6,856 nt of DNA from Synergistaceae bacterium (GTDB lineage Bacteria > Synergistota > Synergistia > Synergistales > Synergistaceae). Within the stretch, counting starts at the first letter, position 1. Every line of letters begins with the position of its first letter. Location: positions 1 to 6,856 of the forward strand of contig JAISQP010000164.1 in assembly GCA_031274115.1 (NCBI GenBank). The letters run 5' to 3'. The position numbers and the translations under genes were made by a program. Below are positions 1-5,136 of the stretch, piece by piece. The notes under the pieces were generated by a model. It ran no database searches, was not told where the DNA came from, and saw only the letters and a program-made list of their open reading frames with translations.

Positions 1-593
1 GAGCCTATGGATGCCGGATCGTGAGTGCCATGGATGCCTATGCCCCTCCACGGCGGGGTTTTGAGCCTGATGAACAGCGGCCCATAGGCGTTGCGGATCG
101 CTCCCTTGCCGTCCTTGAAATCGTGAGTCCATTTGGAGGAATCCTGAACCTGCTGTACGGGGAACGTGCCCTCCGGCGTCCTCAGGTCGCCCACGCGTTT
201 TTTGTCGCCTTTATTTTTCCCGACCGCCACTTTATATTCCCTTATCCTCTCGCCGTCGCGAAAGACGGTGAGCTTATGCGCTTTTTTTTCGATCAGAACA
301 GACAGGCCTCTCTGCGCCTGAACGCCTGAGAATCCGCCGCCGGGGTCATCCAGAGTCCGTCTGAGGTCGGAAAGACCTCCGGCGGGAGACTCCGGCGCGT
401 TCGCGACTGATTGGGCGGACCGCGCCTGAGCGTCTGAAGCCTCGTCTGTCTCACTGCCGTCGTATCTGGCGTTGCGAAAAAAGAATATCGCGCAGATGAG
501 AACGAAGAAGAGACATAAATAAAGCGGACTCCATGGGGCCTTGCCATTATTCGCTTTAATTTTTTTCCACTTCGGCGCGTTGTTGAAATTCAT
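1..593 (-). CDS. Membrane-anchored L,D-transpeptidase (YkuD domain), 3' end cut by window edge
   Basis: The 197 visible residues begin at ATG 593. A basic, Lys-rich N-terminus is followed by one hydrophobic segment (about residues 22-40), then a low-complexity acidic and Ala/Ser/Pro-rich linker (about 41-95), then the start of a YkuD fold from about residue 96. Family signatures visible are the opening strands (LSVLIEKKAHKLTVF), TPEGTFPV at 139-146, and GIGIHGTHDPASIG at 184-197 with the conserved His188. The window ends just before the expected SHGC motif with the catalytic Cys, so activity cannot be confirmed here. Members of this family form 3-3 peptidoglycan cross-links or attach proteins to peptidoglycan, acting outside the inner membrane. 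The start lies 5 bases after the stop of the zinc-ribbon/SH3b gene with no strong Shine-Dalgarno sequence, so coupled translation in one operon is likely. The single N-terminal segment looks like an uncleaved anchor because no clear signal-peptidase site follows it. Confidence 0.9.
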   Translation of the reverse strand, partial: MNFNNAPKWKKIKANNGKAPWSPLYLCLFFVLICAIFFFRNARYDGSETDEASDAQARSAQSVANAPESPAGGLSDLRRTLDDPGGGFSGVQAQRGLSVLIEKKAHKLTVFRDGERIREYKVAVGKNKGDKKRVGDLRTPEGTFPVQQVQDSSKWTHDFKDGKGAIRNAYGPLFIRLKTPPWRGIGIHGTHDPASIG

Positions 594-598
594 GCGGT

Positions 599-1495
599 TT
601 ACTCTATGGCAATGCTCACATATTGACCGTACATCCACCCCGTCTTGCCCTTGCCGCTGACATTGAACCAGTAATAATCCTCAGAGACGGAGGAATAGCG
701 CTGCAGCACCTCGATGGAGTCGTTCCTGTTGAAATGCAGAATGATCTTTGAATTTGTGTTCGGTTCGGCGCGCAGCCGAACGCGATCACCGAGCACCGTC
801 CCCTTGGGGTTGCCTGGAACCGGGGAGACGTCCGACGGGTTTGCCGGGACTATACGGCTGTATCCGCTCTCACTCCAACTGGACCACGAGTACCTCGGCC
901 CGCTCTGAGCGGCGGAAGCCTCCGGAGGAGAATCGCCGGCGGATTGCGGGTTCGATATGGAGACAAAGCTTCCGTCATCCGAAGTGTTCCTATTATCCAC
1001 GACCGGCGTCGATGAATCATTCGGCTGATTGACGGGCAAGTCGTCGTTCGCCCTAAACGATCTATACGCTATAGCTCCAGCGCATCCAAAGATTAAAAAA
1101 GCGATCATCATAAGCACGAGCGGGGAAAGGGAGTTCCTTTTCGGCGCGCTCTTCCTGGAAGAAACGAGATGCGGATCGAATTTGGGGACTTTGCCGTCCG
1201 TTACAGGCTGTATCCTCGGAGTGAGAATCGCCTTTCCCCTAGGATGCTTATTATCCCCCGATTCCCGCTCTCCCCTGTCCTGTCCGGCGTCGGATTCAAA
1301 CTCCGTCAGATCTGCGCCGCACGACTCACAAAAACGGTCCTCCTGGTGAACGATCTCGCCGCAATACCCGCACGTTTTCTCCGTTTGGGCCTGCCGCGCC
1401 TTATGCGACGCCGTCCTTGGCGTTCCGCACTGAGGACACGAGGATTTACCCTTTGAAAACTGGGCGCCGCAGTTGCCGCATGTATAATTACTCAT
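599..1495 (-). CDS. Double zinc-ribbon / transmembrane / SH3b protein, probable cell-wall sensor or anchor
   Basis: This 298-residue protein has four parts. Two C-x2-C...C-x2-C zinc ribbons (Cys6, 9, 20, 23 and Cys42, 45, 56, 59) are separated by a short basic linker. A charged linker (about 61-122) follows, ending in a basic stretch (SRKSAPKRN). A single transmembrane segment lies at about 124-145. A Ser/Pro/Asn-rich spacer then leads to a C-terminal bacterial SH3 domain (about 231-297; key parts GDRVRLRAEPNTNSKI, YYWFNV and GKTGWMYGQYVS). The positive-inside rule places the zinc ribbons in the cytoplasm and the SH3b domain outside, where such domains usually bind peptidoglycan or peptides. 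The spacer contains WSSWS at 204-208. It is the first gene of a pair with the L,D-transpeptidase, so a role in sensing or organising peptidoglycan is inferred. ATG 1495 is chosen because the first zinc ribbon follows directly. Purine-rich AGAGGA (1506-1511) and GAGG (1498-1501) lie upstream. The precise function is unknown. Confidence 0.85.
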   Translation of the reverse strand: MSNYTCGNCGAQFSKGKSSCPQCGTPRTASHKARQAQTEKTCGYCGEIVHQEDRFCESCGADLTEFESDAGQDRGERESGDNKHPRGKAILTPRIQPVTDGKVPKFDPHLVSSRKSAPKRNSLSPLVLMMIAFLIFGCAGAIAYRSFRANDDLPVNQPNDSSTPVVDNRNTSDDGSFVSISNPQSAGDSPPEASAAQSGPRYSWSSWSESGYSRIVPANPSDVSPVPGNPKGTVLGDRVRLRAEPNTNSKIILHFNRNDSIEVLQRYSSVSEDYYWFNVSGKGKTGWMYGQYVSIAIE

Positions 1496-1526
1496 AACCT
1501 CGCCATCCTCTCGTTTGCCGTATAAA

Positions 1527-1544
1527 TTAACGGAGAACCGTCAA
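1527..1544 (-). promoter_or_regulatory. Leader hairpin upstream of the zinc-ribbon gene
   Basis: Read on the minus strand, TTGACGG-TTCT-CCGTTAA can form a 7-pair RNA stem with a four-base loop if one G-U pair is counted. The plus-strand transcript would have an A-C mismatch at that pair, so the hairpin suits the minus-strand leader. It is flanked by further CCGT/ACGG half-sites at 1518-1521 and 1544-1547, which allow alternative pairings. It lies between the predicted start of transcription (near 1557) and ATG 1495. No U-run follows, so it is not a classic terminator. Function is unknown. Confidence 0.3.
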
Positions 1545-1560
1545 CGGCGAACTTTATACA

Positions 1561-1593
1561 ATGATTATAGCAATGATTCATCAAACAAATCAT
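1561..1593. repeat. Three ATGATT elements in the divergent control region
   Basis: ATGATT occurs at 1561-1566 and 1573-1578 as direct repeats 12 bases apart, and inverted as AATCAT at 1588-1593. The second and third copies form an inverted pair with a 9-base gap. The cluster covers the extended -10 element that reads toward the zinc-ribbon gene, a place where a repressor would act. The surrounding DNA is AT-rich, so chance recurrence is possible. Confidence 0.3.
1564..1572 (-). promoter_or_regulatory. Extended -10 promoter for the zinc-ribbon / L,D-transpeptidase pair
   Basis: The minus strand reads TGCTATAAT, which is a perfect TATAAT with the TGn extension that can replace a strong -35 box. 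No good -35 hexamer lies at the usual distance. Transcription would start near 1557, giving a leader of about 60 bases before ATG 1495. Confidence 0.5.
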
Positions 1594-1649
1594 ACATTTT
1601 TTTATATTATCGTCAACACCCTAAGTCGTACTCCGCCTTACGTTCAAGT

Positions 1650-1677
1650 TTGACACCTGCCGTATACATGATAAAGT
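1650..1677 (+). promoter_or_regulatory. Sigma-70-type promoter for ugd
   Basis: A perfect -35 box TTGACA (1650-1655) is followed after 16 bases by TAAAGT (1672-1677), a 4/6 match to TATAAT, with a TG at 1669-1670 making an extended -10. Transcription would begin near 1684 and give a leader of about 50 bases before the TTG start at 1737. The -10 box overlaps the in-frame ATG at 1668, which argues against that ATG being the start codon. Confidence 0.6.
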
Positions 1678-1723
1678 ATCCGGGCGGAAAGTTTTACGCG
1701 AAATGCACACAATTACTGACGTT

Positions 1724-1729
1724 AGGAGG
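1724..1729 (+). promoter_or_regulatory. Ribosome binding site that fixes the TTG start of ugd
   Basis: AGGAGG, a perfect anti-16S match, ends 7 bases before TTG 1737. This spacing and the family's usual N-terminus (MNICVIGVGYVG) identify TTG as the start. Confidence 0.9.
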
Positions 1730-1736
1730 AGCGTTT

Positions 1737-3059
1737 TTGAATATTTGCGTTATTGGAGTAGGATATGTTGGGCTGGTGACTGGAACCTGTTTTGCTGAAA
1801 AGGGCAATGTCGTGTGGTGCGTAGATATAGACGAACGCAGGATAGAAAAATTGAAAAGAGGCGAGATCCCAATATACGAGGAGGGATTGAGCGGGCTTGT
1901 GACGAAAAATATCTCACGCGGTCTGCTCAAATTTTCCACGGATATAAGCGAGGGGCTCGAAGGAGCGGATGTATGCTTCGTTGCCGTGGGCACTCCTCCG
2001 GGGGAAAACGGCGAGGCGGACATGAGCCAGGTGCTCTCCGCGGCGGATGGTATCAGCCGAAGCGTGAGCCAGCCTTGTTTTATCGTGATAAAATCGACAG
2101 TGCCGGTCGGAACGAACCGGATGCTCAGCGACCGCATCGGCGCCCGCTTGCGGGAGCGCGGCGTAAAACGCAACCCGGAGATCCTCTCAAACCCGGAATT
2201 TCTCAAGGAAGGGATGGCGCTCTCGGATTGCCTGCATCCAGACAGGGTCGTCGTTGGAGCTGTTTCAGAGGAGGCGCGGACTCTGATGAAAAAATTATAC
2301 GCCCCCTTTGTGGAAGAGGAGAAGATAATCTTCATGGACCCTGCCTCAGCAGAGATAACGAAATATGCCGCAAACACAATGCTGGCGTCTCGCATAAGCT
2401 TCATCAACGAGATCGCGAGCCTGTGCGACGCTGTCGGAGCCGACATCGCGCACGTCCGGAGCGGCATAGCTTCGGACAGTCGGATCGGAACGCGCTTCCT
2501 CAGCGCCGGATGCGGCTACGGAGGATCCTGTTTCCCGAAGGACGTGCAGTCGCTGTGCAGGATAGGCGAGGAACACGGGCTCGAAATGACCATCGCAGCC
2601 GCGATAGAGGAGGTGAACAGGCGGCAGAAGCTCATTCTTCCCGCCATGCTCCGCAGGCGTTTCGGCGAGACAATGGACGGATTGAAGATAGCGGTTCTGG
2701 GACTGGCGTTCAAACCAGGCACTGACGATATGAGGGAGGCGCCGTCCATAGTCCTTATAAACGACCTCCTGGAACACGGCGCGGATATCGCGGCTTACGA
2801 TCCCATAGCCGCGGCAAACGCGAGCGAAATACTGCCGCAGGTAGTTTACGAAGAGAGCGCCAGAGACGCGCTTTTAAACGCGGACGCGGCGGTACTCGTC
2901 GCCGAATGGCCGGAGTTCGCCTCGATCGACTGGGAGGAAGCGGGCCGGTCCATGAAACGCAGGATCCTCGTTGACGGGCGCAATTTTTACGACCCGTCGA
3001 AACTGGACGCTCTGGACTTCGAATACTACTGCATCGGACGAAGCCGAACGCCAGCGTGA
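1737..3059 (+). CDS. ugd: UDP-glucose 6-dehydrogenase
   Basis: This 440-residue cytoplasmic enzyme would oxidise UDP-glucose to UDP-glucuronate with two NAD+, supplying uronic acid for capsule, LPS or aminoarabinose synthesis. The N-terminal Rossmann motif is GVGYVG (7-12), with an acidic VDID (29-32) at the end of the second strand. VGTPPGENGEADMS (84-97), STVPVGT (120-126) and NPEFLKEG (152-159) match the nucleotide-sugar dehydrogenase family. ITKYAANTMLA (207-217) supplies the catalytic Lys209 and Asn213. GCGYGGSCFPKD (258-269) holds the nucleophile Cys265. The C-terminal UDP-binding domain includes GLAFKPGTDDMREAP (322-336). Length and motifs fit the Ugd/TuaD branch better than the UDP-ManNAc dehydrogenase branch. 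The frame is open back to an ATG at 1515, but the leader up to 1737 encodes nothing like the family and contains the promoter, so TTG 1737 is chosen. The gene appears to be transcribed alone and converges on the five-gene minus-strand operon. Confidence 0.95.
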   Translation: MNICVIGVGYVGLVTGTCFAEKGNVVWCVDIDERRIEKLKRGEIPIYEEGLSGLVTKNISRGLLKFSTDISEGLEGADVCFVAVGTPPGENGEADMSQVLSAADGISRSVSQPCFIVIKSTVPVGTNRMLSDRIGARLRERGVKRNPEILSNPEFLKEGMALSDCLHPDRVVVGAVSEEARTLMKKLYAPFVEEEKIIFMDPASAEITKYAANTMLASRISFINEIASLCDAVGADIAHVRSGIASDSRIGTRFLSAGCGYGGSCFPKDVQSLCRIGEEHGLEMTIAAAIEEVNRRQKLILPAMLRRRFGETMDGLKIAVLGLAFKPGTDDMREAPSIVLINDLLEHGADIAAYDPIAAANASEILPQVVYEESARDALLNADAAVLVAEWPEFASIDWEEAGRSMKRRILVDGRNFYDPSKLDALDFEYYCIGRSRTPA

Positions 3060-3072
3060 ACCGAGGCTTGAG

Positions 3073-3672
3073 TCACTTCATCTCAATGAACGCGTCCTGT
3101 TTATACACTGGGTTGTGGTTTGTGACGACGATGCCGGCTTTGATATACCTCACGCCTCGATTTAAAGCGTGCCACCTGGTCAGGAGGATTTCGTTCTCTA
3201 TATAAGTATAATTTGCGATCGTGTACGGATCCATGAAATAAACCCTCTTGTCGTCGTACCCTATCGCGATCGCGTAGTGCCCGTCGTTCCACGTATCGGA
3301 GTAATCATGGTCGTCTTCATCGTCCCAGGCCTGAATGATGCAGATCACGACCCGGTCGAGGTCTATGCATACCTTCAGATCCCGCAGCGTCATGTTCTCC
3401 CGAATCTCCGCCCGAACTCCCTTATCGTTCAGGAATTTTCTAATGTCCTCCATCCCGGTGCCTTGCTGGGGGGTCGTGCCGACCGCGAGCTCCAGCACAT
3501 CCTGGCTGCATTCGATTCCGTTGTGGTACAGAACGGACTGCAGCGCGGCGACGCCGCACGTGTAAAAAGTCGCCTGACCGGTCTGTGGGATTCTGATCAA
3601 TTTGACGGGGCGAAACGGCGCAGTTCCGCCGGCGCCGCATAAAGCGGCGTTGTGTGTGTTCAGGAAGAGCAT
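3073..3672 (-). CDS. C39-like papain-fold cysteine peptidase (Peptidase_C39_2 type)
   Basis: The 199 residues carry the C39/papain-like pattern. Gln33 is followed by Cys39 (QATFYTCGVAAL, the Q-x5-C-G arrangement), then His132 in DGHYAIAIGYD, then Asp148 in VYFMDPY. These are a plausible oxyanion-hole residue and a Cys-His-Asp triad. C39 domains process double-glycine leader peptides when fused to transporters. Stand-alone C39_2 proteins are mostly of unknown function. There is no ABC transporter here, no transmembrane segment and no signal peptide, so the product is predicted to be cytoplasmic unless exported in some other way. ATG 3672 lies inside the end of the preceding gene (13-base overlap) and has GGAG at 3679-3682 with a 6-base spacer, so translational coupling is likely. 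Upstream the frame meets a stop near 3735 without giving a signal peptide. A weaker alternative start is TTG at residue 25. Confidence 0.8.
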   Translation of the reverse strand: MLFLNTHNAALCGAGGTAPFRPVKLIRIPQTGQATFYTCGVAALQSVLYHNGIECSQDVLELAVGTTPQQGTGMEDIRKFLNDKGVRAEIRENMTLRDLKVCIDLDRVVICIIQAWDDEDDHDYSDTWNDGHYAIAIGYDDKRVYFMDPYTIANYTYIENEILLTRWHALNRGVRYIKAGIVVTNHNPVYKQDAFIEMK

Positions 3673-4256
3673 CTCGCTCTCCGAAAAACCGCGAAAACGA
3701 GCAGCGCGGACGCGAGAGGCGCGGCGCCGGAGTCACAGCCGCTCGCGGCATCCGGAATATCCGGCTTTGACGTGCCCTGCCGCCATATCGCACAGTCCGC
3801 GTTGATTTCGCACTGCCCGACCGTGTCCACCTCTATGAAGCCGGAGATATTAACCGTGCCGGAGTTGACGCTGGTCAGGACCACTCTGTACGTCAGCCCG
3901 TCTATCGCGAACGGAGGGAGATAGAAAGGTTCGCTCGAGGTCGGGTTGAAGCTATTGATGACAAGCGACGCCGGCAGCTCGTATTCGTCGTGGTAACTCC
4001 ATGTGTTGATCCTGAGTTCGCTGGCGTTGAGTTCGCCCCATACCTCATACCCTGATACGTACTCGGCGCTCCCGTTCAGATCGGACTTGATATCGAGCGT
4101 TCCGCCGGCCCGGAGCGAAACCCGGAGCACGCTTTTCTCGGCAAAACCGCCCCCGTCGACGAGCCACCTGCCGCCAAGAGTGGATGCCTCCGCGTATACC
4201 GGCGCCAAAAGCGTCAGAGCAAGAATAACCGTCACAGCCAACAGTGTTTTTCTCAA
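3660..4256 (-). CDS. Secreted beta-rich protein with Synerg-CTERM-like sorting tail
   Basis: The 198 residues begin with a clear signal peptide: MRK, a hydrophobic core (about 5-20) and a likely cleavage site at VYA-EA or AEA-S near residues 22-25. The middle (about 26-165) alternates polar and hydrophobic residues as in a beta-sandwich, and I recognise no known domain. Cys149 and Cys155 could form a disulfide. The C-terminus has SGCDSG (172-177), a hydrophobic run (about 178-191) and Arg192-Arg193. This matches the tripartite Synerg-CTERM type of sorting signal in Synergistota, in which a motif, a membrane segment and a basic cluster direct processing at the cell surface. The start is TTG 4256, because an in-frame TGA sits 6 bases upstream and the signal peptide begins here. 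A GAGGGGAG Shine-Dalgarno sequence (4267-4274) is 10 bases away. It is preceded by the ArnD-like gene (64-base gap) and overlaps the C39 peptidase gene by 13 bases. Confidence 0.8.
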   Translation of the reverse strand: MRKTLLAVTVILALTLLAPVYAEASTLGGRWLVDGGGFAEKSVLRVSLRAGGTLDIKSDLNGSAEYVSGYEVWGELNASELRINTWSYHDEYELPASLVINSFNPTSSEPFYLPPFAIDGLTYRVVLTSVNSGTVNISGFIEVDTVGQCEINADCAIWRQGTSKPDIPDAASGCDSGAAPLASALLVFAVFRRARCSS

Positions 4257-4266
4257 GAAAATTCAT

Positions 4267-4274
4267 CTCCCCTC
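4267..4274 (-). promoter_or_regulatory. Ribosome binding site for the TTG start at 4256
   Basis: The minus strand reads GAGGGGAG, then ATGAATTTTC, then TTG. The ATG directly after the purine run is out of frame with the signal peptide and too close to be served by it. The 10-base spacer to TTG is longer than ideal. Confidence 0.5.
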
Positions 4275-4320
4275 GCAATTTTTCCATGGAAGCGCTGATT
4301 TGCAGCGACCTCCGTAACTC

Positions 4321-5136
4321 TTAAACCATCTGCATCGTCACAGCGCGAGACATTCCAGCGGCTTTGACGGTCACTATCTCGCACGACGGCAACGCCGCGG
4401 CGTCAACGCTCTTAACCACGGTATTCAGACTAATAAATTTAACGCCTTCCCTCACGGAACACAAGAGGAATTCGTAAAATGGTCCAAAAATTTCAGGGAT
4501 TATCGCGATAACCGCATTCAAAGGCAGGACGTTCAGCCCGTTTTTGATATTGCCGTTGAGTTCCTTGAATCGAGAGCGCGCCTCCGACTCGGAAACGCGC
4601 CGCAGCGCGACCTCCAGCGGAGGAAGGGTGGACGGAATCTGAGGGGTGTCGAATACTTTCCTCGACATCTTTGGAAGAAACGGACAGAATCCAAACGTGT
4701 CGCTGCAGTATTTGAAACGAATATCGTCCTGTATCCTGAGGCTTATGTAGTTTACGCGAAACCCAGGGGCCGCGAACCCGTCAGGGCGTCGGCCGGTCCT
4801 CCGCGCGAAGTACTCCACCGCGCGTTTTAAATCCGCCTCGATCGTAGTGTCCCTCATCTTTTCCAGGCGAGTCTCCCACTCGTGAGGGCTCCATCCATAG
4901 ATGCCGCAGTCCTGCCCCCTGCGGGAGGCGTCCCTCAGAATGCCGGGCGCTGACGGCACTATCTCCTTCCCCTCTCCGAACAGCCTCGATACGACGGACC
5001 CGCTTCCCTCGGTTCCCATGCCGAAGAAAAAACTGCCCGCAAGAGATAATTCATCGAAAGCGTCGAGAAGCTTCGGCACGCCGTCTCTATAAGCTCCCAG
5101 CGTGTCAACATAAATCTTGAGGGCAATGATTTTCAT
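4321..5136 (-). CDS. ArnD-like NodB-fold protein lacking most catalytic residues
   Basis: The 271 residues resemble ArnD, the deformylase that removes formyl from undecaprenyl-phosphate 4-formamido-arabinose. Matches in order are VDT with GVPKLLDAF (10-27), FFFGMG (36-41), YGWSPHEWETR (80-90), APGFRVN (123-129), YCSD (143-146) and TPQIPSTLPPLEVAL (164-178). Compared from memory with E. coli ArnD, the key positions differ. The catalytic-base Asp of DVDT is Tyr9, with only the second Asp (Asp11) kept. The metal-binding HxxxH is Tyr80 and Pro84. The last-motif His is probably Asn207. Arg127 and Asp146 remain. This points to a non-hydrolytic or altered protein, although an unusual active site using His85 is not excluded. 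It has no signal peptide or membrane segment. The start overlaps the methyltransferase stop as ATGA and has no clear Shine-Dalgarno sequence, so its translation probably depends on the upstream gene. ArnD-like ancestry is fairly secure, but present function is unknown. Confidence 0.75.
   Translation of the reverse strand: MKIIALKIYVDTLGAYRDGVPKLLDAFDELSLAGSFFFGMGTEGSGSVVSRLFGEGKEIVPSAPGILRDASRRGQDCGIYGWSPHEWETRLEKMRDTTIEADLKRAVEYFARRTGRRPDGFAAPGFRVNYISLRIQDDIRFKYCSDTFGFCPFLPKMSRKVFDTPQIPSTLPPLEVALRRVSESEARSRFKELNGNIKNGLNVLPLNAVIAIIPEIFGPFYEFLLCSVREGVKFISLNTVVKSVDAAALPSCEIVTVKAAGMSRAVTMQMV
5133..5136 (-). other. ATGA stop/start overlap coupling methyltransferase and ArnD-like genes
   Basis: The methyltransferase TGA (5135-5133) overlaps the ArnD-like ATG (5136-5134). 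No Shine-Dalgarno sequence lies at the usual distance upstream, so termination-reinitiation would set a fixed ratio between the two proteins. Confidence 0.85.

Noticed and set aside
21..329. Plus-strand open frame of 102 codons at the left edge
   Set aside because: It lies opposite the L,D-transpeptidase gene, whose product has clear family motifs, and its own translation shows no recognisable domain.
1694..2467. Minus-strand open frame of 257 codons opposite ugd
   Set aside because: It is antisense to the well-conserved ugd coding sequence, has no ribosome binding site, and its product has no recognisable motif.
1814..2725. Plus-strand open frame of 303 codons inside ugd
   Set aside because: It is a shifted reading of ugd rich in Arg and Gly, as expected for an out-of-frame reading of this DNA. 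The ugd frame carries all the enzyme motifs.
3660..3700. Possible frameshift fusing the secreted protein to the C39 peptidase at a GGTTTTTC run
   Set aside because: A -1 slip here would join the frames and export the peptidase. However, the heptamer is not a canonical slippery site, the first gene already ends in a complete sorting tail with its Arg cluster, and the peptidase has its own ribosome binding site.
4257..4320. Terminator or promoter between the ArnD-like and secreted-protein genes
   Set aside because: Only a four-pair GCTG/CAGC stem and a TTCCATGGAA palindrome are present. There is no U-run and no convincing -35/-10 pair.
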